A stretch of DNA of 64,000 bases, taken from assembly GCA_015233135.1 (NCBI GenBank), contig JADFYH010000005.1, forward strand, positions 40,581 to 104,580, in the 5' to 3' direction. Origin of the DNA: Deltaproteobacteria bacterium. GTDB lineage: Bacteria > UBA10199 > JADFYH01. Below are positions 36,230 to 45,163 of this stretch, one piece after another. Within the stretch, counting starts at the first letter, position 1. Every line of letters starts with the position of its first letter. A program made the translations under genes and the position numbers. Below the pieces are notes generated by a model. That model was not told where the DNA came from. It made no database searches and saw only the letters and a program-made list of their open reading frames with translations.

Positions 36230-37507
36230 TTACTTGGGGATCTCGGCTATCTTCCCCGAACTCATTTTCAGCTTTGCCCAAGCCGCCCACACTTGAACTT
36301 GAGCGGTTTGGCTCTGCTCCAAGGCTTGCATCCAGGTTCTTTGGGATTGAAGTACATCGAGATTCGTCACCAGGTTTTGCTGATAATCTTTTACTTGTTG
36401 TTGGTAGCTCATTTCAGTCATTTTTGCGGCTAGTTTGTATTTTTTAAGTTGTTCCAAAGAACTTCTCAAATTGACGTAATCCCTTCCCACTTCTTTTTCA
36501 GAGCTTCGGTTCAATTCTTCTTTTCGGATTTCTTCCTGTTTGGTTTTGATTCTGGCTTCGCGAATGTTTCCAAAAGTACTAAAATTAAAGAGGGGAACAC
36601 TGAGATTTAAAGTGGTGTCCCAGAGGATATCATTTTGATAGCCGCTGCGATAGATCCAGGTGTTTGCATTGAAATCGAGTTGAGGCAGTAAATAGGAACG
36701 TTGCACTTTAATGTCTTCTTTGGCCAGTTCGATGGCTTTGTTCTGAGCTTGTAAATCGCTGCGTTTTGCCAGGTTGCTTTTCCAGTCTTCGTAATGTCCC
36801 AGGACAATATTCAACTCCTCTATTTTGATGGGGGGCTGGGGAGTCAGACCGGTAAGCAAACCCAGAAGTTCGTAGGCAATCCGTAAATCGCCCTTCTTTT
36901 TTTCCAGATCGGCTTCGATCAGGCTCAGTTCAGCAGCTTGAGCGGCGTATTCACTGTCGCGGGATTTCCCTAATTGGATGCGGTTTTGAATTTCTGTAAT
37001 TCTTTCTTTTACAATTTTTTTTATTTTTTGCTGACTTTTCATCTCGGCTTCAAGACTGGCCACGGTAAAAAAGGCGGTCGCGACGTCTCCGTATAAAAGA
37101 CGTTCTACCTCTTTTTTCTTGAATTCCTTTTCGGCTGCATCAATTTTGCTACTCCGAAGGGCATAGAATTCCCGGAATCCTCGAAAGAGGGTCAGGCTCA
37201 TGCCGATGCCCGCCTGAGGGCGACGAAACTGAGTAAGGCTACTACTCACAGTGGGATCCCCATTGCTGGAATCATCCTGAAAAAATTCACTGTAGTTCAG
37301 ATTAATTCGGGGGAGTATTGTTCCTAATGCCTGAAGGAAATGTGCCTCGCTGATCTTGATGTCTTCTTCAGAGAGTTTAAGCGTTTCGGAACGTTTGAGC
37401 GTGAGCTGGTAGCAGTCGTTGAGAGTTAGGTGTTCTCCAGTGGGGGAGGCCGACAGCGTAAATGGGAAAAAAAAGAGTACAAAGAAAAACAAGGAAAGGC
37501 GCTTCAT
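36230..37507 (-). CDS. TolC-family outer-membrane efflux protein
   Basis: A 425-residue protein with a signal peptide (about 1-21, ending LSASP). Two OEP repeats of long coiled helices can be seen, for example LTLNDCYQLTLKRSETLKLSEEDIKISEA (start of repeat one) and the final LEQLKKYKLAAKMTEMSYQQQVKDY...NLVTNLDVLQSQRTWMQALEQSQ. Forms the trimeric exit duct. It precedes the RND pump gene in the same direction, so the two probably form one efflux system. Confidence 0.88.
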   Translation of the reverse strand: MKRLSLFFFVLFFFPFTLSASPTGEHLTLNDCYQLTLKRSETLKLSEEDIKISEAHFLQALGTILPRINLNYSEFFQDDSSNGDPTVSSSLTQFRRPQAGIGMSLTLFRGFREFYALRSSKIDAAEKEFKKKEVERLLYGDVATAFFTVASLEAEMKSQQKIKKIVKERITEIQNRIQLGKSRDSEYAAQAAELSLIEADLEKKKGDLRIAYELLGLLTGLTPQPPIKIEELNIVLGHYEDWKSNLAKRSDLQAQNKAIELAKEDIKVQRSYLLPQLDFNANTWIYRSGYQNDILWDTTLNLSVPLFNFSTFGNIREARIKTKQEEIRKEELNRSSEKEVGRDYVNLRSSLEQLKKYKLAAKMTEMSYQQQVKDYQQNLVTNLDVLQSQRTWMQALEQSQTAQVQVWAAWAKLKMSSGKIAEIPK

Positions 37508-37563
37508 GTACTGGGAAGTACACTAAAGATTCTTTGTCTGTCAATGAGGTGAAAGAAGTAATT

Positions 37564-39015
37564 TTACCTTCTCCGTGGGCCGTACGATCGGGTATTCCCC
37601 CGCGAAAATCCGCCCCCACTTCTGCTGAAGCCACCTCTTCTATTATTTGAAGACGATCCTCTCCGGGCGGGCCAGAAATTTTCTTCCAGAATTTGTTCTT
37701 TTGAATTTTGATTTTCAAGAATGAGTTTTGAAAACCGAAGAGATAAAAAACGTGCAATAATTTCCTGAGGCGAAAAGGTCTCCGCAATTTTTTCCCATTC
37801 TATGGGCAGCCATGAAAGCACTTTTTCACTTTTATCGACTGCCAGAAAATCTTCCAAAAAGGTTTCAGTTTGTTTTTTGAAAATTTCTTTTGCGCTGGGG
37901 ATCTCCCCCTTTTTTAAGGGTACTCGACTCTGTCTTTCAATGGCTCTAAAAAGATGTTCTTCCTGAGGTGCAAAAAAACTGATCGATTTGCCTTTATTTC
38001 CAATGCGTCCCGTTCGTCCAATGCGATGGGTGTAAATTTCAGGATCCATGGGAATCGAATAGTTTACGACCACACTGAGTTTATTGACATCCAAACCCCG
38101 GGCCGCCACATCGGTGGAAACCATGATTCTGGCTTTTCCATCGCGAAAGGCCTGCATGCTGCGTTCGCGTTCTTTCTGGCTTTTATCACCGTGTAAACAT
38201 TCCACCGGATAATGCTTCTGCTTCAAGGTTTGATAGATCTCATCCACCCTGATTTTGGTTTGGCAAAAAATAAGACCATAAAAATCTTCTTCGGCATCTA
38301 ATAAACGGCAGAGAAGTTTGGGTTTATTGCGTTCTTCCACAATAAAATAAAGCTGTTCAATATTTTTGGAGGCTTCTTCTTTTTGGTTGAGCGTAACGGT
38401 TTTTGGTTTTTCCAGATAACGGCTGGCTACCTGGCGGAGATCCGCATTGAGTGTGGCCGAAAAAAGCCAGGTGAGGCGATTGTCGGATTCGGTTTGTTTT
38501 AAAATGAGTTCCAAGTCGTCCCGAAATCCCATGGAAATCATCTCATCGGCTTCATCTAAAATAACCGTATGAATTTGTTTGAGGGAGAGATTCCTTCTCT
38601 CCAAGTGATCGATTAATCGACCGGGAGTAGCAATCACGATGGAGCAAACTTTTAAATCTCGAATTTGTTCCGAGTATCCAGCCCCGCCGTAGATGGTGGC
38701 CATTTTAATTTTTTTATATTTGGCGAGGGCCAGGATCTGCTTGGAAACCTGTTGAGCGAGCTCTCGAGTGGGGCAGAGGATAATGCCTTGAATCCCTTTG
38801 ATCTTGGGATCGATGCGTTCCAAGAGTGGAATTCCAAAGGCCGCCGTTTTACCGGTGCCAGTGGCTGCCAGACCCAAAAAATCGCTGGGCTCTTTCAGGA
38901 GGGCCGTCAGCGTTTCAAATTGAATGGGGGTGCAGCTTTTAAAACCCAGCTCTTCTACTGCGCGCTGTATCTCTGGGCTTAAAGGAAATTGATCGAACGT
39001 GTGCGTTGTTTGCAT
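37564..39015 (-). CDS. DEAD-box RNA helicase with Gly/Arg-rich tail
   Basis: A 483-residue ATP-dependent RNA helicase, DeaD/CsdA or RhlE type. Motifs in order: Q motif FKSCTPIQ, I ATGTGKTAA, Ia PTRELAQQ, II DEAD in VILDEADEM, III SAT, then STDVAARGLD (V) and HRIGRTGRIG (VI). The C-terminal tail from about residue 450 is rich in Arg, Gly and Ser (RRGGFSRSGGGFSRGN), which binds RNA. Likely role: ribosome assembly or mRNA turnover in the cold. Confidence 0.93.
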   Translation of the reverse strand: MQTTHTFDQFPLSPEIQRAVEELGFKSCTPIQFETLTALLKEPSDFLGLAATGTGKTAAFGIPLLERIDPKIKGIQGIILCPTRELAQQVSKQILALAKYKKIKMATIYGGAGYSEQIRDLKVCSIVIATPGRLIDHLERRNLSLKQIHTVILDEADEMISMGFRDDLELILKQTESDNRLTWLFSATLNADLRQVASRYLEKPKTVTLNQKEEASKNIEQLYFIVEERNKPKLLCRLLDAEEDFYGLIFCQTKIRVDEIYQTLKQKHYPVECLHGDKSQKERERSMQAFRDGKARIMVSTDVAARGLDVNKLSVVVNYSIPMDPEIYTHRIGRTGRIGNKGKSISFFAPQEEHLFRAIERQSRVPLKKGEIPSAKEIFKKQTETFLEDFLAVDKSEKVLSWLPIEWEKIAETFSPQEIIARFLSLRFSKLILENQNSKEQILEENFWPARRGSSSNNRRGGFSRSGGGFSRGNTRSYGPRRR

Positions 39016-39059
39016 AAAGTCTCCGTCGCAGAATAATTTTTTGATCCTGAACTAAGACT

Positions 39060-39178
39060 GTAACCTGGGTGTGAGAAGGGTAGAGGCTCTGGCAGGACGC
39101 CGGGCCCCATAGCTTAGATTGGAGGGAACCACAAGCTTTATTCTTTTCTGGGATAGCCTGCTCTTCTACGGTTTTTTC
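39060..39178 (+). ncRNA. Putative structured RNA with terminal hairpin and T-run
   Basis: In the 232-base gap before hpnH, GTAGA (39080-39084) and GCAGG (39092-39096) pair with TCTAC (39165-39169) and CCTGC (39157-39161), closing a large loop with inner pairs such as GCTT/AAGC and CCCA/TGGG. Six T follow at 39172-39177. The layout (long closing stem, open centre, terminator tail) recalls 6S RNA, but I see no decisive 6S, SRP, RNase P or tmRNA motif. It could instead be the hpnH leader. Confidence 0.3.
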
Positions 39179-39247
39179 ATTTTAGGCCTTGTCTAGCAGG
39201 AGCGAAGTGATTATGAGAGGGCTTCAATTCAAACACGAGGAAATCCT

Positions 39248-40267
39248 ATGTCTGTCCCTGCACATCAGGCCTTTAATATTGCGGTGTATCTTTTCAAACA
39301 GAAACTTTTGGGCCGAAAAAAGTATCCGCTCAATTTAATGCTCGAGCCCTTGTTTCGTTGCAATCTTGCCTGTCCCGGCTGTGGAAAAATTCAGTATCCG
39401 GAAGAAAAACTCAAAAAACATCTTTCGGTGGAACAGGCCTTGAGTGCGGCCAATGAATGTGGGGCCCCCATGGTGACTATTCCCGGTGGCGAGCCTCTGA
39501 TTCATCCGCAAATTGAGGAAATGGTGGAAGGACTGCTGGCGCAAAAACGTTACGTGATTTTGTGTACCAATGCCTTGTTGCTGGAGCGCAGTCTCCCCAA
39601 ATTCAAACCCAATAAACGCCTCACCTTTAGTGTACACGTGGATGGTTATCAGGAACACCATGACCATTGTGTCGATAGAGAAGGGACCTATGAAATCGCC
39701 ACCAAAGCCATTAAGGCAGCGCTGGAGCAGGGTTTTCGGGTGATCACCAACACGACCGTGTTTGAAGGGTCAACTCTTGAAAATCTGGCCAAACTTTTTG
39801 ACCACATGACCGAATTGGGGGTGGAAGGTTTCAGTATCGCGCCGGGTTACAGTTACGAGAAGGCCCTGGATCAAGAACATTTTCTTTCCAAAAAACGCAC
39901 CCATGAATTTTTCGGGCTCTTGCTTACTTACAAAAGAAACCACAAAAAAAAGTGGCCCTTCAACAATAGCCCGTTCTACCTCGATTTCCTCGAAGGCAAA
40001 CGCGACTATGAATGTACTCCCTGGGGCATGCCTACCTACAATGTTTTTGGATGGCAAAAACCTTGCTACCTTCTTACCAAAGAAGGTTACGCCAAAACCT
40101 TCAAAGAATATATGGAACATACCGAATTTGAAAAGTTTGGCAAAGCCTCTGGCAATCCCAAATGCGCCCATTGCATGACCCATTGCGGCTATGAACCCAG
40201 TGCGGTTGCTGATGCGCTCTCAAGTGTGGGTAAGATGATACAGATGGGGAAGGCCACTGCAGCGTAA
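39248..40267 (+). CDS. hpnH: Adenosyl-hopene transferase (radical SAM)
   Basis: A 339-residue radical-SAM enzyme that adds adenosine to diploptene, the first step toward extended hopanoids. The FeS motif CNLACPGCGKIQYP is near residue 38. YEIATKAIKAALEQGFRVITNTTV, SIAPGYSYEKA, GWQKPCYLL and the C-terminal CAHCMTHCGYEP are all typical. Squalene-hopene cyclase and other hpn genes are not in the window. The gene appears to be transcribed singly. Confidence 0.94.
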   Translation: MSVPAHQAFNIAVYLFKQKLLGRKKYPLNLMLEPLFRCNLACPGCGKIQYPEEKLKKHLSVEQALSAANECGAPMVTIPGGEPLIHPQIEEMVEGLLAQKRYVILCTNALLLERSLPKFKPNKRLTFSVHVDGYQEHHDHCVDREGTYEIATKAIKAALEQGFRVITNTTVFEGSTLENLAKLFDHMTELGVEGFSIAPGYSYEKALDQEHFLSKKRTHEFFGLLLTYKRNHKKKWPFNNSPFYLDFLEGKRDYECTPWGMPTYNVFGWQKPCYLLTKEGYAKTFKEYMEHTEFEKFGKASGNPKCAHCMTHCGYEPSAVADALSSVGKMIQMGKATAA

Positions 40268-40270
40268 TTC

Positions 40271-40505
40271 CCCTCTCCCTCCAGGGGCATAGGTATCTAC
40301 ACATCTCAGCAAACTATGGTTTTTATTGACTCTGCTGTTCCTCCCCTTAAGCTAAGGGGAGGTTAGGAGGGGTTATGGAAGATCTTGCTGAACTCAAAAA
40401 TACTGTAATTTGCACGGTTTTCCATAACTCCCCCAACCCCCTCTTAGCTTAAGAGGGGGCAATACCAAAAGATGTGTAGATACCTATGCCTCAAGGGAGA
40501 GAGGG
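40271..40505. repeat. 235-bp nested palindromic composite
   Basis: Outer arms are CCCTCTCCC-family halves (40271-40287 and 40489-40505). Next come perfect 19-base arms CATAGGTATCTACACATCT (40288-40306) and their inverse (40470-40488). Inside lies a CTCTTAGCTTAAGAG-family pair (40340-40378 and 40422-40459). The whole can fold into one cruciform and looks like one repeat family inserted into another. It accounts for most of the 360-base gap; the rest is AT-rich with no visible gene. Confidence 0.8.
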
Positions 40506-40626
40506 CTTTTGACACCCCTGTCAACGCTTTGACTTTTTTCAATATTTTTTCTCCATCAAAATTTAACAAGCTTCCACTCCGGGCTTCAACAGCAGCTGGA
40601 ACATCCCTTGCAATCAACAAGTCCTA

Positions 40627-42855
40627 ATGCACGCCTGGCGTTTTTTTAAAATTTTGTTTTTTCTGTTCATTTTTCTTTTTCCCTATTTTGAACTTCGAGC
40701 AGAGGACTGTGGCGCTTATATTTGCCAGGAAGCCTTAGTGAAATTTTCTAAGCAAGCCAGCGAAGAGGAAATTGGAAATGTTTTTAATCGCCTGGGCATA
40801 AAATTTATAAAATATTTTGTGAGCACGCGTTTGTATCATGTGCAACTTTCTGGGAAGCAAGACACCCTAAAAGAAATAGAGACGCTGCGTGCTCAGGACA
40901 AGGTCTTGCTGGCTTCTCCCAACGGCAAAATTACAATCGATGCCTTGCCTAATGACCCTTATTTTTCTCAGGAGTGGGGCCTGAGAAACACCTCGGGGAG
41001 CACGCTGGCCGATTTGGGTATGGATGAAGTGTGGGATAATTTCACCGATGCCAGTTCCACGATTGTGGCGGTCATTGATACGGGCATAGATTATACACAT
41101 CCCGATTTGGCAGCAAACATGTGGGTGAACCCTGGGGAAATTCCAGGCAATGGAATTGACGATGATGGCAATGGTTATATCGATGATGTGTATGGCTATG
41201 ATTTTGCGAATCACGATGGCGATCCCATGGACGACCACTTTCACGGTACACATGTGGCGGGCACTATTGGGGCTGTGGGAAATAACGGAATTGGTGTGAG
41301 CGGCGTGGCCTGGAAAGCCAAACTCATGGCCCTCAAGTTTATGGATAGTAGTGGTTCAGGTTCCTATTCCGCCGCCGTAGAAGCCATTGAATATGCCATC
41401 CACAATGGGGCCAAGGTGTTGAACAATAGTTGGGGTTCCACTTTCAACGATCCCACCTTAGAAGCGATCCTCAATGCCAGCAATAGTGCGGGCGTGATCT
41501 TTGTGGCGGCTGCTGGAAATGATGGAACAGACAACGATATTACGCCGCATTATCCTTCAAGTTATAGTGCCCCAAATGTTATTTCTGTGGCGTCGATGAA
41601 TGAACAGGATCAACTTTCCTCCTTTTCAAATTTTGGTTTGGTTTCGGTGGATATTGCGGCTCCGGGTGAAAATATTCTTTCAACAATCCCCACGTGGTAT
41701 TATCCGGGATCTGAAGATTATGGCTTTCTTTCCGGGACTTCCATGGCAACGCCGCATGTGTCCGGCGCTGCAGCGCTCTTGTGGTCTGCCTTTCCCACTA
41801 AAACCTATTTGCAGATTATTGATTTGTTGTATCAGGGCGGTACCCCAAAATCTTATTTGAATGGAAAAACCCTCACCGGAAAAATGGTGAATGTGATGAA
41901 TTCACTTTTTATTGGCAATAATCAGTACGACCATGCCCCACTCGCCAATGCAGGATCCACGCAGCATAAAACGGTGGGTGATCTTGTGACTCTGCAAGCG
42001 CAAGTAAGCGATGAAGATGCCGAAACCCAGCTCACTTATGGGTGGACTTTCACAAAACCGAATGGAAGCAGTGCCCAGCTGAGCAGTCTCACAAGTCTCC
42101 AGCCCAGTTTTACTCCAGATGTCGATGGAACTTATCAGGCGACTCTCATTGCTTCGGATGGAGTGTTGGAGAGCACGCCTTCTGTCGTACAAATCCTAGT
42201 TTCGCCCATCGATAATACACCGCCCACGGTTTCTATCCACCTCTCCCAACAAAATGGCACTCAGCAATCGAGTCTCAACGATTCGAGTCAGGTCGAATTG
42301 GGGGCAACAGTGACTCTGGATGCCTCGTCTTCGACGGATAATCAGGCTCATACTTTGGATTATGAATGGACGATTTCAGCAAAACCCCAGGCAAGTGCCG
42401 CTACGATCCAAAATGCCAATCAGGCGATAGCGACCTTGCTCCCTGATAAGACCGGCACCTACCACATGATGCTGACTTTGGGGGATGGGCGCAATGAAAG
42501 TACCGGAACCGTGACTGTGGTGGTGATACAGACTCCGGTATCGGGGCAACAACAAGGTGGGCAACAGGGAGATGGCTCACAGCAAGGGGGAGCCCAGCAG
42601 AGTGGGCAGCAGCAAGGCGGTGGCGGTCAAGATCAGGGTTCTGGACAACAGCAGGATCCACAATCGGGGGGGCAAAACCAGACTGGGACGGATACTCCCG
42701 CAGCGGCTGCAGCTCCGGGAAGTTCTGGTGGCTGCAGTCTTTCCCGAGAAAATTCGGTGTCGGTGCTTCCTTACAATCTGTTTGTTCTGCTAGGTTTTTA
42801 TCTTTTAAAGAGAAAGAGTTCTGAAAGCAGAAAATGCTACCACGGAGGCAGTTAA
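40627..42855 (+). CDS. Subtilisin-like surface protease with PKD-like domains and C-terminal tag
   Basis: A 742-residue exported serine protease. Signal peptide (about 1-26), an inhibitor-like propeptide (about 30-100), then the S8 domain with D151 in VIDTGIDYTHPD, H206 in HGTHVAGT and S372 in GTSMATPHVSGAAA. Two Ig/PKD-like domains (about 435-530 and 535-640) and a Gln/Gly-rich linker follow. The end has GGC (701-703), a hydrophobic helix and KRK, similar to the tag on the protein at 4926. Probably anchored at, or released from, the cell surface. The stop overlaps the convergent ATPase gene. Confidence 0.9.
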   Translation: MHAWRFFKILFFLFIFLFPYFELRAEDCGAYICQEALVKFSKQASEEEIGNVFNRLGIKFIKYFVSTRLYHVQLSGKQDTLKEIETLRAQDKVLLASPNGKITIDALPNDPYFSQEWGLRNTSGSTLADLGMDEVWDNFTDASSTIVAVIDTGIDYTHPDLAANMWVNPGEIPGNGIDDDGNGYIDDVYGYDFANHDGDPMDDHFHGTHVAGTIGAVGNNGIGVSGVAWKAKLMALKFMDSSGSGSYSAAVEAIEYAIHNGAKVLNNSWGSTFNDPTLEAILNASNSAGVIFVAAAGNDGTDNDITPHYPSSYSAPNVISVASMNEQDQLSSFSNFGLVSVDIAAPGENILSTIPTWYYPGSEDYGFLSGTSMATPHVSGAAALLWSAFPTKTYLQIIDLLYQGGTPKSYLNGKTLTGKMVNVMNSLFIGNNQYDHAPLANAGSTQHKTVGDLVTLQAQVSDEDAETQLTYGWTFTKPNGSSAQLSSLTSLQPSFTPDVDGTYQATLIASDGVLESTPSVVQILVSPIDNTPPTVSIHLSQQNGTQQSSLNDSSQVELGATVTLDASSSTDNQAHTLDYEWTISAKPQASAATIQNANQAIATLLPDKTGTYHMMLTLGDGRNESTGTVTVVVIQTPVSGQQQGGQQGDGSQQGGAQQSGQQQGGGGQDQGSGQQQDPQSGGQNQTGTDTPAAAAAPGSSGGCSLSRENSVSVLPYNLFVLLGFYLLKRKSSESRKCYHGGS

Positions 42856-44036
42856 AAAATAGAGACCCAAGGCACGCAAAGAATTCCGGAATTTGTCCTG
42901 AAAAATTTTTTTCCCGCATGAGCTACTAGCCCCAACAAATCTGGAAATTTCTTTTGAGTCCAAAGGAGGCTTTTTAAAGATTTATCTGTGGGATAATCGG
43001 TCTCATCCACACAAATTGCAATTTGTCTTCCCGATCGATATTTTATAAAAAAGGGAATATCGACCCCCCCTCGTGTTTGATACGGTTGGAACGTGGCTTC
43101 ATTTCTTAGAAGATAATGAAGTTGGGAGCGCAGCTCCAGATAAATGAGTTTAGTCCGATCTAAACGCGTCATCGAATTTTTTGAATTATTTTGAAGAAAG
43201 AAGGAGATCCCGGCATCTTCAATATAATAGGTGGATCCATAAGGTCGAATGAGAAAAAGTGCTTCAAGGGCATTGAGTATAGAGGAAAGTGTGGGGGGGG
43301 AAGTTCCAACCACTTTTGAAAGTTCTGAAATATTTGTGGAAAGCCCTTCTCGTTTAGCGAGTTCTTCCATGAGACGAAAAAGTTTAAGGTAGGGTAGTGT
43401 GGTTTTTTTTATAAAATGAATGTCCCTAGCTAAAAGAGTTTCAAGGTGAGCACGGTAGAGCTCATTTCTAATGTTTGCTTCTCTTCTAAAGCAGATCCCC
43501 GGTAGCCCACCACTTTGAAAATAATGCAATAATTGTCCTTCTTGGGCCCAATTTTTTTGAGAAAAATTTTCAGAAATTTTTTGAATAGAATCGGAGCAAA
43601 GATTTTTTAGAAAAGTGGAAAATGGCTTGGAATGACATTCGGAAAGAGTGAGAGGAAACAAATCAAAGCTCACAATCCTGCCGGTTAAAGATTCTCGAAT
43701 TTGTTTTTTTGATGAAAAACGAATGGAACCTGTGAGGCAAAATCGACCGGGCTTTTTCTTCTGGTCCACTAAAGTTTTAATAAGGTCGAACACGGGTGGA
43801 TATTTTTGTACTTCATCGAGACCGATACTCTCGCGTGAAGCATCCAAAATTGACCTCCCTTCACTTTGAAAACGAATTTGAAAACTTTCATCGTCAAAGG
43901 TGTAATAAATCTTCACTTGTTCTTTCATGAGAGTCGATTTACCCACTTGTCGCATGCCTAATATTCCCACTACAGGGGAATAGGTAAGTGCTTTTTTGAT
44001 AAGGCCGGAGGCTTGTCGTTGTCGTAAATGGGGCAT
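42852..44036 (-). CDS. AAA ATPase with DUF4143-type C-terminus
   Basis: A 394-residue AAA_14/DUF4143 family protein. Walker A is GMRQVGKSTLM, Walker B SIGLDEVQKYP, with the sensor-like CLTGSIRF. A winged-helix stretch (NISELSKVVGTSPPTLSSILNALEALFLI) links to a nuclease-like DUF4143 end (LRSQLHYLLRNEATFQPYQTRGGVDIPFF). The start at 44036 (MPHLRQRQ) is likely; a GTG at 44063 would lie in a palindrome. This family is common, widely transferred and of unknown cellular role. Confidence 0.85.
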   Translation of the reverse strand: MPHLRQRQASGLIKKALTYSPVVGILGMRQVGKSTLMKEQVKIYYTFDDESFQIRFQSEGRSILDASRESIGLDEVQKYPPVFDLIKTLVDQKKKPGRFCLTGSIRFSSKKQIRESLTGRIVSFDLFPLTLSECHSKPFSTFLKNLCSDSIQKISENFSQKNWAQEGQLLHYFQSGGLPGICFRREANIRNELYRAHLETLLARDIHFIKKTTLPYLKLFRLMEELAKREGLSTNISELSKVVGTSPPTLSSILNALEALFLIRPYGSTYYIEDAGISFFLQNNSKNSMTRLDRTKLIYLELRSQLHYLLRNEATFQPYQTRGGVDIPFFIKYRSGRQIAICVDETDYPTDKSLKSLLWTQKKFPDLLGLVAHAGKKFFRTNSGILCVPWVSIF

Positions 44037-44060
44037 CGGATGATCTTGCTGCACAAATAG

Positions 44061-44103
44061 CACTCTGTCAAATTGAAAGGTATGCTTTTAATTTGACAGA
44101 GTG
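44061..44103. promoter_or_regulatory. 43-bp near-perfect palindrome at the ATPase promoter
   Basis: CACTCTGTCAAATT (44061-44074) is exactly inverted at 44090-44103, and the inner AAAG/CTTT extends the symmetry around a five-base centre. The TTTGACA within it could be the -35 box of the ATPase gene, so a dimeric repressor site is plausible. Confidence 0.6.
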
Positions 44104-44197
44104 TTAGTTTTAAAAGCAGAAGGGCTGTTTTTGTAGAGTATTTTATGTGGAAAGTTTTTCCTGCTACCCAAGCGTATAAGATAAAAATAGAGATTTC

Positions 44198-45112
44198 TCA
44201 CTCCCGATAAGGCACTTCAAACTCCAATAAATCCTGCGCCATTTTGGTGTTTTTGAATTCTGTTTTGGCTTCTTCCAGCAATTGTTTTCCATTTCCATAA
44301 CGGGGGCTGATGTGCGTGAGCAAAAGTTGGGTGGCTTTGGCTTGGCGGGCGATATCGGCGGCTTGGCAAGAAGTGGAGTGCCCCCAATCTTTCACTTTGC
44401 TATTAAGACTGTGGTCAAAAGTGGATTCGTGGATGAGCACATCTGCATTTTCGGCTAAATAGAGATCACTTCGGCAGGGTTGAGTATCCAGACAATGAGC
44501 AACATGACGTCCAGGTCGCACCGGGCCCAGCAGTTCTTCGGGTTTGATGATTTGTCCATTTTCCAGCGTAACGATCTTACCTTCTACAATCTCCCGTCGT
44601 ATGGGGCCGAAAGGGATGTTCAAGGCCTTGGCTTTTTCTTCGTTAAAAATTCCAGGCCGTGTTTTTTCACGAAAGGCATAGCCCCAGCATTCAACCACGT
44701 GATTTAATTTTGCACATTCGACAAAATATTTTTTATTTTCTAATAAAACTCCAGCGGCTCGGATCTCTGTGATCTCCAAGGGGTAGCGAATCCAGGAGGT
44801 CTTGAGTTCCATCATCACCGCCATATATTTTTTAATCCCTGTAGGTCCAAAAACTTTGAGAGGGGCTTCGCGGTCTTGCAAACTGAGGGTACCGAGTAAC
44901 CCTGCCAGGCCATGGATGTGATCCCCATGCAGGTGGCTGATAAAAATAGCCTTTAAATTTCCCCAATGGAGAGTCGATTTTGCGAGTTGAACTTGAGTGC
45001 CCTCACCGCAATCGAAAAGAAATACCTCACCCTCAAACTCGAGGGCACTTGCAGAGGCAGAACGTTCAATAGTAGGGCGGCCGGCACTGGTGCCTAGAGT
45101 TACTATTTTCAT
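44198..45112 (-). CDS. rnz: Ribonuclease Z
   Basis: A 304-residue metallo-beta-lactamase nuclease that trims tRNA 3' ends. Marks: MKIVTLGTSAGRPT, FDCGEGTQVQLAKS, the zinc motif HLHGDHIHGLAGLL and ADVLIHESTFDH, plus the exosite-like insertion between. Length matches the short bacterial form. A neighbouring role with the tRNA cluster 8 kb away is not implied. Confidence 0.92.
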   Translation of the reverse strand: MKIVTLGTSAGRPTIERSASASALEFEGEVFLFDCGEGTQVQLAKSTLHWGNLKAIFISHLHGDHIHGLAGLLGTLSLQDREAPLKVFGPTGIKKYMAVMMELKTSWIRYPLEITEIRAAGVLLENKKYFVECAKLNHVVECWGYAFREKTRPGIFNEEKAKALNIPFGPIRREIVEGKIVTLENGQIIKPEELLGPVRPGRHVAHCLDTQPCRSDLYLAENADVLIHESTFDHSLNSKVKDWGHSTSCQAADIARQAKATQLLLTHISPRYGNGKQLLEEAKTEFKNTKMAQDLLEFEVPYRE

Positions 45113-45163
45113 AAATAAATTTAAACTTGATGCCTGGCAATTCTGTGATAATAAAACGAGCCT

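Noticed and set aside
39060..39178. SRP RNA, RNase P RNA or tmRNA
   Set aside because: The hallmark motifs of these RNAs are not visible; only a generic structured-RNA call is kept.
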